From positions 1 to 56,479 of IMG/VR virus record IMGVR_UViG_3300010160_000055: a stretch of 56,479 nt of DNA, one strand, 5' to 3'. Positions within the stretch are counted from its first letter, which is position 1. Each line of letters starts with the position of its first letter. The notes beneath the pieces were generated by a model that worked only from the letters and a program-made list of their open reading frames with translations, had not been told where the DNA came from and made no database searches. The position numbers and the translations under genes were made by a program. Source of the DNA: a virus. Of this stretch, positions 15,354 to 23,774 are shown piece by piece.

Positions 15354-15365
15354 TATTTATAAATA
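15354..15365 (-). promoter_or_regulatory. Putative late promoter of the portal gene
   Basis: Minus strand CTATTTATAAATAAAAC contains TATAAATA, 13 bases before the ATG. It is identical over 17 bases to the box at 5161-5172. Confidence 0.55.
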
Positions 15366-15370
15366 GTAAC

Positions 15371-16945
15371 TTATCCTAATAGCCAGGTAAGGTCTTCTTG
15401 ACCATTAGGCGTTTCCATAAGATAAGGATTATTTTGCATTGGAGCAACGTTATATACACCTTGAGTTCTTTGATTAAGACTTACAAAAGAGTTCATTGTA
15501 GCCCTAGAAAGGTCCATTCCTTGCTGTCTCATACGGATGGCTGTATCTCTAACGTATAAAGCTGTAGCAAAAGCCATAATTAAATCGTCGTTATAACCTG
15601 ATTGTGCCTGTGCCTTACCGTTTCTCCATATGAATACTCTCATTTCGGCTAACAATCGCTTAGACTGCACTATAACCGATCTTTCCCGTATGTATTCAGT
15701 CATTTTGGCAATGACTAAAGGCCTTGTTTTTAGAGACATTGTAAATCCTGGTACTAGTTTATCTCTTTCATACTTGGCCATATATGATTCAACTGTTTCA
15801 TTATCTGATCTAGATGAATAGTACAGGTTTTTATACTCTCTGGATATTACTTGCTCAATGGTTGACCATCCTATATTAGCATTTTCTATTACAAGTAATG
15901 CATCACAGTACTCTGTTGCTATTCCTACCAGTACGTTTCCGTATTCTTTAGGAGATATCTTACCTTTATATTCGGCAACTTGTGTACAACTCTCTATATC
16001 AAAGACATGGAAGCCGGAGTAATCGGTAGAATCTCCTCTAGCGACATCGGCAACAACCATATAAGACTTTTGATAGTCAGGTGATTCCCATATCCAAAGA
16101 TTTCCATCTACACCTCTTTTTTCCATTGGTTCTTTTACATATGTTTCTTCATAGAAGGCCATATTCTCAACCTCAATTACTGAATCTCCAGATGATAGGA
16201 AGTCACAATCACACTCTTGAGCGGCTTGTTTCTCTCCTAACTGTCTTGTTTGTTCATCTCTCCAGTCTTGCTTTCTTTCTGGATGTACATCCCATTTTAA
16301 TTTAACAGGTACAAATCCATTCTCTCCTGCTTCAGCTTTTTCCCATGTTTTATGGAACCAGTTTCCTACACCATTTGGAGTAGAAAGGGCCATACACTGT
16401 CCACCTGTTGCTAAGGTTTGTTGTGCTGCAGTAAATGTTTCTTCAATATTATCAATGAAGGCTGCCTCATCTATTAACAGTAGTGATACCGCTTCCGAAC
16501 GAGCTGCATCTGCATTAGAAGATTTAGCTGTTATTTTAGAACCGTTTTTAAGTCTAAGAGATAGTTTATTCTTTTCTGTAAAAGGAAGTTGTAACCATTT
16601 TGGTAGATTCTCATACATGAAAATCGTTTTAGTTACAAGGTTTCTAGCTGTTGCTTGAGTAATTGCAAGTGCTAGTACGTTTTTATCTTTATGAAAGATC
16701 ATTAACCATAGAGCATATGCTGAGGCTAATGTGGAGATTCCTAACTGTCTTGATTTGAGAGTTACTATAAACTTTTCGTCTCTAAATAAGTGAAGTACTC
16801 CTTCCTGGAATGGATAGAGGTTAAATAAAATCCTACCTCTTGTTGGATGTTGAATATAGCAATACTTCTTCATAAAGTAAGCCGGATCTTTTGCACACTT
16901 AATGTACTCTTGCGCAACTATTTGTTTTATATCTTGTTGTGACAT
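15371..16945 (-). CDS. gp17: Terminase large subunit (gp17-like)
   Basis: 524-residue packaging motor. ATPase domain: Walker A S-R-Q-L-G-I-S-T at 65-72, Walker B L-L-L-I-D-E at 155-160 followed by A-A-F-I, and coupling motif S-T-P at 188-190. Nuclease domain (RNase H fold): first acidic residue in V-V-A-D-V-A-R-G (D300), second in L-V-I-E-N-A-N (E354), third in S-G-Y-N-D-D-L-I-M-A-F near the C-terminus. Length is slightly shorter than T4 gp17 (610). No intein or frame break. No small terminase (gp16) is recognisable next to it; the upstream gene is the 428-residue protein at 17022-18308. Confidence 0.96.
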   Translation of the reverse strand: MSQQDIKQIVAQEYIKCAKDPAYFMKKYCYIQHPTRGRILFNLYPFQEGVLHLFRDEKFIVTLKSRQLGISTLASAYALWLMIFHKDKNVLALAITQATARNLVTKTIFMYENLPKWLQLPFTEKNKLSLRLKNGSKITAKSSNADAARSEAVSLLLIDEAAFIDNIEETFTAAQQTLATGGQCMALSTPNGVGNWFHKTWEKAEAGENGFVPVKLKWDVHPERKQDWRDEQTRQLGEKQAAQECDCDFLSSGDSVIEVENMAFYEETYVKEPMEKRGVDGNLWIWESPDYQKSYMVVADVARGDSTDYSGFHVFDIESCTQVAEYKGKISPKEYGNVLVGIATEYCDALLVIENANIGWSTIEQVISREYKNLYYSSRSDNETVESYMAKYERDKLVPGFTMSLKTRPLVIAKMTEYIRERSVIVQSKRLLAEMRVFIWRNGKAQAQSGYNDDLIMAFATALYVRDTAIRMRQQGMDLSRATMNSFVSLNQRTQGVYNVAPMQNNPYLMETPNGQEDLTWLLG

Positions 16946-16960
16946 ATTATATACTTATAT

Positions 16961-16971
16961 ATTATAAATAT
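16961..16971 (-). promoter_or_regulatory. Putative late promoter box of terminase
   Basis: Minus strand ATATTTATAAT about 16 bases before the gp17 start, just after the terminator at 16979-17007. Confidence 0.35.
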
Positions 16972-16978
16972 GTAGATA

Positions 16979-17007
16979 TAAAAAAACCCACCTTTATGGG
17001 GTGGGTT
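16979..17007 (-). terminator. Rho-independent terminator after the 17022-18308 gene
   Basis: Minus strand stem AACCCACC / GGTGGGTT followed by seven T, 15 bases after the stop at 17022. Stem and loop are nearly the same as at 10157-10184. Confidence 0.88.
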
Positions 17008-17021
17008 AGTTGCTCTTTGTA

Positions 17022-18308
17022 TTAGAATCTTTCTCGTCTACCTTGAATCTTTTCTTCTAGCATATCTAACAATGTTACTGTAAATTGGAATGTTCCTTCC
17101 ATCTCACGGTCCATTAAGGTACCTGCCGTTACTACATCATGTAATAAATTTAATGCGTTTCTAGCGTCTACTATTGCTTCTGTATATTTTCTTGGAATAT
17201 CCATAGCTTGCATTCTTTCTTCTTTCAGTAATCTTGAATTAGCAGTGATTTTATTTTCTGCTAAGAATTTTCTTAGGTCGAAAGCTCCTTCCTGTAAAGC
17301 TTCTACTTTTTCTGCTTTTGCAGCTGAAGCTGGTTTGTTGTTTTTGTTAAATTTCTTATCGAATGCTGCTTTTAACTTTTCTGCTGCTTTTTCTAACTTT
17401 GCAGCATCTGTTGCTAATTGCTTTAAGTCTTTTGGACTAATGTGTGCAGCATGTTCACTTTCTTCCATTCTCTTTGCTTTCATTCTTAGAGCTTCAGCAA
17501 TCTTTTTCATTTGCTCCATTTTATGCTTTTCTGCTACCTCGTTGGTTCCGTGGTCGATGCTTTTCATTAATTCATCGATTGAGTTGTATTCAGGTATTAC
17601 AGTTTCGTCAGCCATTTCATCTTCTACAACCATTTGAGAGGCTGGATCTGGTAATGGTTTTCCTGTTAGTGCATTAGTACCAAATTCATGGTCAGGATTT
17701 TGTGGGTGTGGGTTAGGGATTTCTTCTTCTTGTATTCCCATGGCTCTTTGAACCATTTCTACTAAACGTCTTTCTTTAGCAGTTAAGTTTGTTTCTTTCA
17801 TCATTGTATTTTCGTTTACTTGTTCATGTTTTGCTGCATTTTTCCACATTGCTGCTGCTGCTACTTTTTGTCCTGCTTCTTTTGAGCCGTATTTTTTCTC
17901 TGCTGCTTTTTCTATTTTCTCAAAGCCAGCTCCTTTTTTACCAATATCTCCACCATGTTTAGCTTTTTTTACTAAAGCTGATTTTTCTTTAGCTGTCATT
18001 CCAGCTGATGGTGCTTTTTCTTGTAAGTACAATTGATTATCGTGAATTAACTCTCCTACTAATCCGTAATTTTCTTCTTGAAATTGTTCTAATTCTTCAT
18101 CTGTTAATGGAGTTCCATCTTCGTAATCTGCTGCTACAATATATGCATCTACAAAGTCTGGGTAATCATTCATGTCGATATTATCGATTTCAATTGAATT
18201 AATGTCAACTGGTTTTCCGTTAAACTCTATTCCTTCTGAAAGAAGTTGTGCATTTTTAGTAAGTTTATTCTCTGTTAAGAATGTTCTTAAGTTAAAATTA
18301 TCTGCCAT
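17022..18308 (-). CDS. Putative internal head protein with duplicated targeting-like module
   Basis: 428 residues, helical, Lys/Ala/Glu-rich. It begins N-F-N-L-R-T-F-L-T-E-N-K-L-T-K-N-A, and a second copy of the same module, A-F-D-L-R-K-F-L-A-E-N-K-I-T-A-N-S, lies inside at about 342-358. A third copy starts the separate gene 29841-30455. Around residues 100-160 is a block common in T4-like phage proteins (G-M-T-A-K-E-K-S-A-L-V-K-K-A-K then A-A-E-K-K-Y-G-S-K-E-A-G). A coiled coil follows near 290-340. I infer a virion-packaged protein, possibly a fusion of two cargo proteins, each with its own leader. It is preceded by a late-type box and followed by a terminator, so it can be a single-gene unit. 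Confidence 0.6.
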   Translation of the reverse strand: MADNFNLRTFLTENKLTKNAQLLSEGIEFNGKPVDINSIEIDNIDMNDYPDFVDAYIVAADYEDGTPLTDEELEQFQEENYGLVGELIHDNQLYLQEKAPSAGMTAKEKSALVKKAKHGGDIGKKGAGFEKIEKAAEKKYGSKEAGQKVAAAAMWKNAAKHEQVNENTMMKETNLTAKERRLVEMVQRAMGIQEEEIPNPHPQNPDHEFGTNALTGKPLPDPASQMVVEDEMADETVIPEYNSIDELMKSIDHGTNEVAEKHKMEQMKKIAEALRMKAKRMEESEHAAHISPKDLKQLATDAAKLEKAAEKLKAAFDKKFNKNNKPASAAKAEKVEALQEGAFDLRKFLAENKITANSRLLKEERMQAMDIPRKYTEAIVDARNALNLLHDVVTAGTLMDREMEGTFQFTVTLLDMLEEKIQGRRERF

Positions 18309-18321
18309 TGTGGTTTATTTT

Positions 18322-18333
18322 GTTTATAAATAG
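18322..18333 (-). promoter_or_regulatory. Putative late promoter box
   Basis: Minus strand CTATTTATAAAC, 13 bases before the start at 18308. Same spacing and sequence type as the boxes before the portal gene and the 5148 gene. Confidence 0.45.
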
Positions 18334-18340
18334 TTTATTT

Positions 18341-19474
18341 TTAGCTAACAAATCCTAACCTAGGTGTATAGTCTGATACTGTACCTAAGATTTTAATATC
18401 TACTCCTATTTTAGCTTCTAGATCTTCCTTAGTTCTAACAATAATATAGTCTGAGTTGCTACTTATAAACATTATTGGATGGTTAATTTCTTCCATATAG
18501 GCTTTAGCTAGATCCTTTGCCACTCTTAGTTGTAAGTTTTCAAATGATTTAAGATCTGCATCACCTACAGTAACAATTCCTGTTCCGTAAACATGATTAA
18601 AAAACTTTTGAAGAGCTGCTTTAAACTTATTTTCAAAATTTGTTTCTGTACTATTCTCTTTTCCGTACAGGTAGTAGCTAAATAATCTTCCTATCCAGCC
18701 TGAACCTTCTTTTTTAGAAGGTATTATTCTCTTAGCATCTTCGTCTGTAAAGAATTTTAATAGTTCATTTACTATTTGTGACGCACTACCTCCTCTACCG
18801 CCTATTGTTTTCGGTGCTAGTATCGATCCTGTTAACTTATTTGCATTTGTTATAGAAGAGGCTTTAAGCTCTACTACTCCTTCTTTTGTGCCTACATCCC
18901 CTGTCTTTGCACTCTCTGTATCTGAAAGGAAAGATACTAGTGCTATTTCTCCTCTACCTACTCCTTTTTGCCCTGCTCCTGTTGTAAACCCTATTAGCTT
19001 GCTTACATAATTAGAATCAACACCGGAAAGTTTTGATAAAGCAGTGGCGAGATTACCGGACTCTCCTAATGCGGCAAATGTGTTTGCTTTATTATCTATA
19101 GAAGCTACCATTTTATCTTCAAAATGATTTCTATCTGCATACCCTGCTACTATTAATGCCTGTTCTTCTCCTAGTTTTTTAGCTAGTAGCTTATCCATTA
19201 ATGTAGTAGTGTACCCTTTTCCTGTTTTACTTATTATATTAAAAAGTTTTTCTATTTGTTCAGGAGATAGTTCTTCAGTTTTTGCTGATAAAAGTGTTAT
19301 AAGGTCTTTTACTGTTTTAGAAGGCGCTTTTTTTGGTTCTTCTGCTTCTAATACTATTCCGTATTCTGAATAAATCTCTTTCAATATTTTCATATCGTCA
19401 GGATTATTCATATCTGGGTATCCTTTCTTACAACGGAAAGCCCATTCTGCAACTATTTTATCTACTACGCTCAT
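18341..19474 (-). CDS. Predicted PD-(D/E)xK-fold nuclease-like protein
   Basis: 377 residues. A helical N-terminal region (1-170) precedes G-R-G-E-I-A-L-V-S-F-L (E176), then G-D-V-G (D193), then G-V-V-E-L-K-A (E202 and K204). The spacing E-x16-D-x8-E-x-K fits the catalytic core of the restriction-endonuclease-like (PD-(D/E)xK) superfamily. The remainder is mixed alpha/beta and ends R-L-G-F-V-S. If active it could cut DNA during packaging or host takeover. A virion location is possible because of its position next to head genes. Assignment is from motif spacing only. Its start overlaps the previous stop as TAATG. Confidence 0.6.
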   Translation of the reverse strand: MSVVDKIVAEWAFRCKKGYPDMNNPDDMKILKEIYSEYGIVLEAEEPKKAPSKTVKDLITLLSAKTEELSPEQIEKLFNIISKTGKGYTTTLMDKLLAKKLGEEQALIVAGYADRNHFEDKMVASIDNKANTFAALGESGNLATALSKLSGVDSNYVSKLIGFTTGAGQKGVGRGEIALVSFLSDTESAKTGDVGTKEGVVELKASSITNANKLTGSILAPKTIGGRGGSASQIVNELLKFFTDEDAKRIIPSKKEGSGWIGRLFSYYLYGKENSTETNFENKFKAALQKFFNHVYGTGIVTVGDADLKSFENLQLRVAKDLAKAYMEEINHPIMFISSNSDYIIVRTKEDLEAKIGVDIKILGTVSDYTPRLGFVS

Positions 19475-21198
19475 TATAGTGCTTCTGGTGTTTCTGGTTC
19501 TGCTCCTCCTTCTTCTCCTGCTGGTGTTTCTTCTGCTCCGAATTCAGGTGCTGCTTCTCCTCCAGCTTCTCCACCACCGCCACCGGCTGCTGGTTCTGCA
19601 GGTGCTGCTCCTAACTCTTCTCCTCCTGGCTCTTCACCTTGAGAGATTGGTCCGTTTTTAAGTATATCGTTTATTTTATCTAAAGCTTGTTGATAGTCTG
19701 ATAAGTCATTTAAGTAGTATTTTTTACCCTCTACTTGTGCTTCAAATCCTTTACCCATCCATTTTAAGTTAAACGATTGACCGTTTGCTAAATCAACTGC
19801 AAATGTAGAAGGCTTAGGTACTACCCATCTTACGTCTTTTACAAATTCTGGATATTCATGTGTGAATAGGGATACTATTGTTTTTTTAACGGTAGGAAAT
19901 TTTCCTAGTATTTCATCTGAAGATGTTGGTAATACTGCTCCTTCTTCTTCTTGAAGAACTTCAACATATGCCTCTAGCATTAATTGTTGTACCTCTTCTT
20001 TAGTTATTTTTTTAGAAACGACATCTCTTCTATGTTTTAGATACTTATCTGTCTTATCAACTTTTCCATCATTATTGATATCATCATCTTCTTTTCCAAC
20101 TGGATCTAGAGTTTCGTCAACTTTTCTAAACTCACAGCTTTTCTTACCTGTTAGGTATGGAGTTGGATGTGGTGTTCCTTTTACATGAACATGTCCACAT
20201 TTAAAGCAGCAAGTTCCTTTCTTTTCATTCAATGCTACAGCTACTGTTACAGGTGCTTGTTGATCTTCATCTTCTTCTGATTCTAAGTATCCTGCTGCTG
20301 CATCCAAATAATCTTCTGCTTTTGTTAATTTAGATTGAATCCAAGCATCTAATTGCTCATCATCTCCAATAATATCTATCAACTTACTTGCATTTGATTG
20401 AATAGACTTTAACTGTGCTTTAGCCATTGAAGATTCATCATCTGGCTGCAAGTGGTCATCTTCAGCTATATTTTTATTTAATTGTGATTCATCATGTGGT
20501 GGCTCCATTGTAGCCATTTGATCATATTCAGTATCCGATGGTTCTCCAACGTACTTCTTCATTGCATCACTTAGTTTATCTTCTAGTTCAGGAGCAGGTA
20601 GAGAAACAGTATTTCCTTGTGTTATCACAAAGTCTACTAACTCTAATGGTTCGTTTCCTAAATCTAATATAATAGCTGTTCCTTCTGGGTTTAAATTAAA
20701 TTTAAAAGTATCTTGTCCTTTTTCATTTCCATACTGGACATGTATGTTAAATTTATCAACACCTAATCCTGTAAGTTTCATACTCACTACTTCATCTCCT
20801 TCTGCTCTAAGAACTTTTAAAAGAGATTTAGCAACTGCTTTACCAACTGCTGCGGCTTCTTCTGTGGTATACTTTCTTGTTTCTTCTTTTAGTTTTTTGT
20901 TTCCAATTGAAGCATGGTCTATGTTTGGATCTGTCTGAATATTTTTAATTGTTTCAGCATCTGAAGGATCTACCTTTAATACTTTATCTGGCATACCTCC
21001 TTTATAGGAAAGTGTAGCGGGAACTGTCGCTTCTTTTAGCAGTTCTGTAAGTTTAGTTTTTACGCTTTTCAATCGTGTGATCTGTTCTTGAATTACTTTT
21101 TGCTCAGATTTTGAAGATTGAGTTTTTCTTAAACTACTAATTACTGATTCTACTTGTAGTAGCTTCTTTGAAAGTTCTGATTTTGTATATTTTGCCAT
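19474..21198 (-). CDS. Large multi-module protein with Cys cluster and EF-hand-like loop, function unknown
   Basis: 574 residues. Order: N-terminal coiled coil (1-60); an alpha/beta domain (105-200); a helical module with [15 protein letters not shown] (about 284-298) that recurs in structural or internal proteins of T4-like phages; a Cys/His cluster (C330, C331, C334, H336, H338, C355) suggesting metal binding; a calcium-binding EF-hand/dockerin-type loop [12 protein letters not shown] (373-384); another mixed domain; and a Gly/Glu/Ala/Pro-rich tail from about 520. The module shuffling and low-complexity tail suggest a virion-internal or assembly protein. It precedes the PD-(D/E)xK gene with a TAATG overlap. 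Confidence 0.55.
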   Translation of the reverse strand: MAKYTKSELSKKLLQVESVISSLRKTQSSKSEQKVIQEQITRLKSVKTKLTELLKEATVPATLSYKGGMPDKVLKVDPSDAETIKNIQTDPNIDHASIGNKKLKEETRKYTTEEAAAVGKAVAKSLLKVLRAEGDEVVSMKLTGLGVDKFNIHVQYGNEKGQDTFKFNLNPEGTAIILDLGNEPLELVDFVITQGNTVSLPAPELEDKLSDAMKKYVGEPSDTEYDQMATMEPPHDESQLNKNIAEDDHLQPDDESSMAKAQLKSIQSNASKLIDIIGDDEQLDAWIQSKLTKAEDYLDAAAGYLESEEDEDQQAPVTVAVALNEKKGTCCFKCGHVHVKGTPHPTPYLTGKKSCEFRKVDETLDPVGKEDDDINNDGKVDKTDKYLKHRRDVVSKKITKEEVQQLMLEAYVEVLQEEEGAVLPTSSDEILGKFPTVKKTIVSLFTHEYPEFVKDVRWVVPKPSTFAVDLANGQSFNLKWMGKGFEAQVEGKKYYLNDLSDYQQALDKINDILKNGPISQGEEPGGEELGAAPAEPAAGGGGGEAGGEAAPEFGAEETPAGEEGGAEPETPEAL

Positions 21199-21233
21199 CT
21201 TCTAAAGATATAAATTTATTTTCTATTTTTATA

Positions 21234-21896
21234 CTATTTGCAATGATAATTTAGATACCTCTGCAATGCTTTTCCATAGTGAGTACCTTTATTGTCTAAT
21301 GCAGAATGTGCTGCTCTAACTTTTGTACAGGTTAGTTTTCCTAATCTGTCTTTTAGTATTCCTGGTTTAACAGGATCATCTATTCCTTCCTCCAAAGCTA
21401 TTGTAGGGTCCGGAGTCATAAACCCCGGTTTTCTCATAATAGTTTTTGCTAGTGCTTGATTTACTTGACTAACAAAAGGTATATTGATGCTACTATTTCT
21501 ATCTTTAACAACAAATTCATGATACTTTTTAACAAAGTTTATAAAAGCATCTTTTTTACTAGCTAATCTATTAAAAAATAATACTAATTCATCTGATGTT
21601 ATTTCTTTACCGTTTCTAGGATCGTTTAATCGATCAAAGAAGTGATTACCGAACTCTATATCAATAGGGTCTAGTTCTGAATCAGCATGTCTCTCTACTG
21701 AATCTAGTTCAGAAGAGGTCATCTCTTTCATAGCAAGGATTTCTTTTCCTGCCTTTACAGCTGCTTTAAAAGCTTTACTCCCTTTTCTAGCAGGCTTCTC
21801 TCCTCTTTTATGTTTTGCATTTATATTAGCCCACAGTCCTTTAGATTCTTCTTCAAGAACTTCTCTAACTAACTTTTCTAATACACTTCTTTTCAT
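21234..21896 (-). CDS. Protein with capsid-targeting-like N-terminus, function unknown
   Basis: 220 residues. N-terminus M-K-R-S-V-L-E-K-L-V-R-E-V-L-E-E-E is strongly amphipathic and contains L-V-R-E and L-E-E, like T4 capsid-targeting peptides. The central helical domain (F-G-N-H-F-F-D-R-L-N-D-P-R-N-G-K, about 83-98) is followed by a C-terminal motif L-T-C-T-K-V-R-A-A-H-S-A-L and G-K-A-L-Q-R-Y-L-N-Y-H-C. Both blocks look like conserved phage modules, but I cannot name them. It lies 3 bases from the next gene in a run of accessory genes sharing the same leader style. Confidence 0.55.
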   Translation of the reverse strand: MKRSVLEKLVREVLEEESKGLWANINAKHKRGEKPARKGSKAFKAAVKAGKEILAMKEMTSSELDSVERHADSELDPIDIEFGNHFFDRLNDPRNGKEITSDELVLFFNRLASKKDAFINFVKKYHEFVVKDRNSSINIPFVSQVNQALAKTIMRKPGFMTPDPTIALEEGIDDPVKPGILKDRLGKLTCTKVRAAHSALDNKGTHYGKALQRYLNYHCK

Positions 21897-21899
21897 CTC

Positions 21900-22670
21900 T
21901 TATTTTGTACTATCTGGTATCTTAGTATCTTCTATAAATTTCTTATGTGAATTTTTATAGGACTTCTGTGTTTCATCATTTACATTCTTAGTGTATTGCC
22001 AATTCCAGTATAAGTCATTATTTGGTTTAAATCCGTAAAACTTGTGAACGTCTTTTTGTGTTTCACTAACAACTTCTCCATTCCAGTTTTGACCCACACA
22101 TATAAAACCAGATTGAACATCTTTTATAAGATTTGATTCTCCTAAAGTTGTATGTCTATTCTCAATCCAAGTTAACCTTTCAATTAACTTTTGGTAATAC
22201 ATATTTGTTTGTCCCCATCTTATTGAACTAAAGAATACTACTGCATCTGATTCGAATAATTCTTTTGAGATTTTCCATAATTCATCTTTTGGATTATTAT
22301 AGCTTGCCCAGCATCTATGATGCCCTGATGGATTTTTATCTTTGTCTTTTAGTGCTGCTTTTAGTACTCCGCAGCTATTCCCACCTGCTCTTGATACGTT
22401 TCCTTCACAAGGAAATATGTTAAGTTCTGGTACGTCAATTAGTACTGAGTTATTCACTAACTGACTGTGAAGGTACATTGCGATCATTTTTGACTTTGGA
22501 ACGTCGATAGCATTATCATCCCAATTGTATCTATTTGAACAACTTAGCAATAGTACTTTTTTCTTTTTTTTAAGAATGTCAATAGTTTTTTGTATTGCTT
22601 TCCAAGCATCGGATTGAACCAGCTCTTCTTGCAACATCATCTCATTTATTAAATCAGTTAATTTAATCAC
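21900..22670 (-). CDS. Flavodoxin-like NAD(P)H-dependent oxidoreductase with cargo-like leader
   Basis: 256 residues. After an amphipathic leader (M-I-K-L-T-D-L-I-N-E-M-M-L-Q-E-E) and a helical linker comes K-V-L-L-L-S-C-S-N-R (about 38-47), the phosphate-binding region of the flavodoxin/FMN-reductase fold. A-V-V-F-F-S-S-I-R-W-G-Q-T-N (about 147-160) matches the flavin-contacting loop of such reductases. The family transfers electrons from NAD(P)H through FMN to varied acceptors. The unusual feature is the N-terminal leader, absent from cellular enzymes and shared with unrelated neighbours here. It may target the enzyme into the virion (inference). Two Cys-containing loops (P-C-E-G; N-S-C-G) lie mid-protein. 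Confidence 0.7.
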   Translation of the reverse strand: MIKLTDLINEMMLQEELVQSDAWKAIQKTIDILKKKKKVLLLSCSNRYNWDDNAIDVPKSKMIAMYLHSQLVNNSVLIDVPELNIFPCEGNVSRAGGNSCGVLKAALKDKDKNPSGHHRCWASYNNPKDELWKISKELFESDAVVFFSSIRWGQTNMYYQKLIERLTWIENRHTTLGESNLIKDVQSGFICVGQNWNGEVVSETQKDVHKFYGFKPNNDLYWNWQYTKNVNDETQKSYKNSHKKFIEDTKIPDSTK

Positions 22671-22671
22671 T

Positions 22672-22998
22672 CTACCTATTCTTAATTAATAGTTCACCTA
22701 ATACTTCTAGTCTTCCTACTTCTCTTTGAAATTCAATTTGAGACATATTCAAAGAAATCTTTTTATATGTATCTTCAAACTCTTTCTGTGCTTTTTCAAA
22801 ATCAAGCTTCCCTTCAGCTGCTTTCTTATAGTAAGGTAATTTAACTTTAAAATGATGCCATGTCAATAAAGCTAATCCACCTTTCTCTTTAGCATTATCT
22901 GCAATCTTTTCAGCTCCCTTTTCACGAGTTTCTGCAAACTGCTCAATTACTTCATTAGAGTCAGCTACTACTTCCTGTATTAGTTGTGATAGTCTCAT
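22672..22998 (-). CDS. Small helical protein with capsid-targeting-like N-terminus
   Basis: 108 residues. It starts M-R-L-S-Q-L-I-Q-E-V-V-A-D-S-N-E, again an L-I-x-E leader, followed by a charged helical domain with T-W-H-H-F-K-V-K-L-P-Y-Y-K-K-A-A-E-G-K (about 48-66). That block is recognisable as a recurring phage element of unknown function. It overlaps the upstream small gene as TAATG and is one base from the reductase gene, so the four genes are probably co-translated. Confidence 0.55.
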   Translation of the reverse strand: MRLSQLIQEVVADSNEVIEQFAETREKGAEKIADNAKEKGGLALLTWHHFKVKLPYYKKAAEGKLDFEKAQKEFEDTYKKISLNMSQIEFQREVGRLEVLGELLIKNR

Positions 22999-23135
22999 TA
23001 CTTTCCCTGTCCTCTATAAAGCTTCTTATAATTTTTAGAAGATTTAAGTTTTGAAGTTTTACATTTTGCATGAACTCCAGGTCTTGATACTTTAGGTCTT
23101 TCTACCTTAGTAGTAGAAGGTGCTGCTTTTGCCAT
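22998..23135 (-). CDS. Conserved 45-residue basic protein
   Basis: M-A-K-A-A-P-S-T-T-K-V-E-R-P-K-V-S-R-P-G, then V-H-A-K-C-K-T-S-K-L-K-S-S-K and N-Y-K-K-L-Y-R-G-Q-G-K. It is very basic and lacks hydrophobic segments. The R-P-G-V-H-A-K and N-Y-K-K...R-G-Q-G elements are a pattern I have met in many large phages, which argues for a real gene despite its size; function is unknown. Its stop overlaps the next ATG as TAATG, and a late-type box (23161-23170) lies 26 bases upstream of its ATG. DNA or RNA binding is plausible from charge alone. Confidence 0.65.
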   Translation of the reverse strand: MAKAAPSTTKVERPKVSRPGVHAKCKTSKLKSSKNYKKLYRGQGK

Positions 23136-23160
23136 AAGTTAAGTACTATTTACTGTTTTC

Positions 23161-23170
23161 AAATAAATAG
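23161..23170 (-). promoter_or_regulatory. Putative late promoter box
   Basis: Minus strand CTATTTATTT, 26 bases before the start at 23135, in a 48-base intergenic gap. Confidence 0.4.
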
Positions 23171-23183
23171 TAACAAAATTTTA

Positions 23184-23774
23184 TTACGAATCTATATGGC
23201 TTTTTAAATGCTTTAAATACTCTTGAAGATTTGTATTGATTTGTTGTTTAAACTGAGAGTTACTACTGTTCCAATCCTCAACATCTCCCTGTTCCGTTAC
23301 AAAAGTGTCTACCGATTGTAAACTTTCCAATACCCACTCTTCAACATCTTTAGCAAAAGCCTTAATACTTCCCTGCATCATATTTCTCTCGTACGATTCA
23401 TAAAGACCTGCTTTTCTTAATTCTGCTTCGTACTCTACAGTACAGGGATCAAAGCAAAAACCATGAATCTTATACATCTTTTGAGCTAAGTGGTGTTTCA
23501 TTGGCCCTCCGCACTTTGGACATGCTAATGGTATTTGTAAAGCTTTTTTTGCTAGGTCTAGTTTTGTAATGTTTTGCCTTAGTCCATTTTTAATAGTCCA
23601 GGTTCTTCCATTCTCTTCCCAGATATCTCCTTCTTTGTAAGCAACTTGTGCTTTTGAATATCCTACACCATCAACAGTCTTTGCCGAAAAATCTTTTTTA
23701 ACTAAATTTCTAGCTCTATTAACATCTCTAGATGAAAATTCTTTTTTAAGTAAGCTCTCTTTCGCCATAACCAA
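23184..23774 (-). CDS. Zinc-binding protein of unknown function
   Basis: 196 residues. Region 45-75 holds E-G-D-I-W-E-E-N-G-R-T-W-T-I-K-N-G, followed by a C-P-K-C-G-G pair (about 90-95) and C-F-D-P-C (about 112-116), a four-Cys zinc knuckle. The combination with Q-N-I-T-K-L-D is a conserved phage arrangement I recognise without a known function. The C-terminal half is helical and ends in a Gln/Leu-rich amphipathic segment. The start overlaps the HAD gene's end by about 29 bases. The second Met (third codon) is an equally good start. Confidence 0.6.
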   Translation of the reverse strand: MVMAKESLLKKEFSSRDVNRARNLVKKDFSAKTVDGVGYSKAQVAYKEGDIWEENGRTWTIKNGLRQNITKLDLAKKALQIPLACPKCGGPMKHHLAQKMYKIHGFCFDPCTVEYEAELRKAGLYESYERNMMQGSIKAFAKDVEEWVLESLQSVDTFVTEQGDVEDWNSSNSQFKQQINTNLQEYLKHLKSHIDS

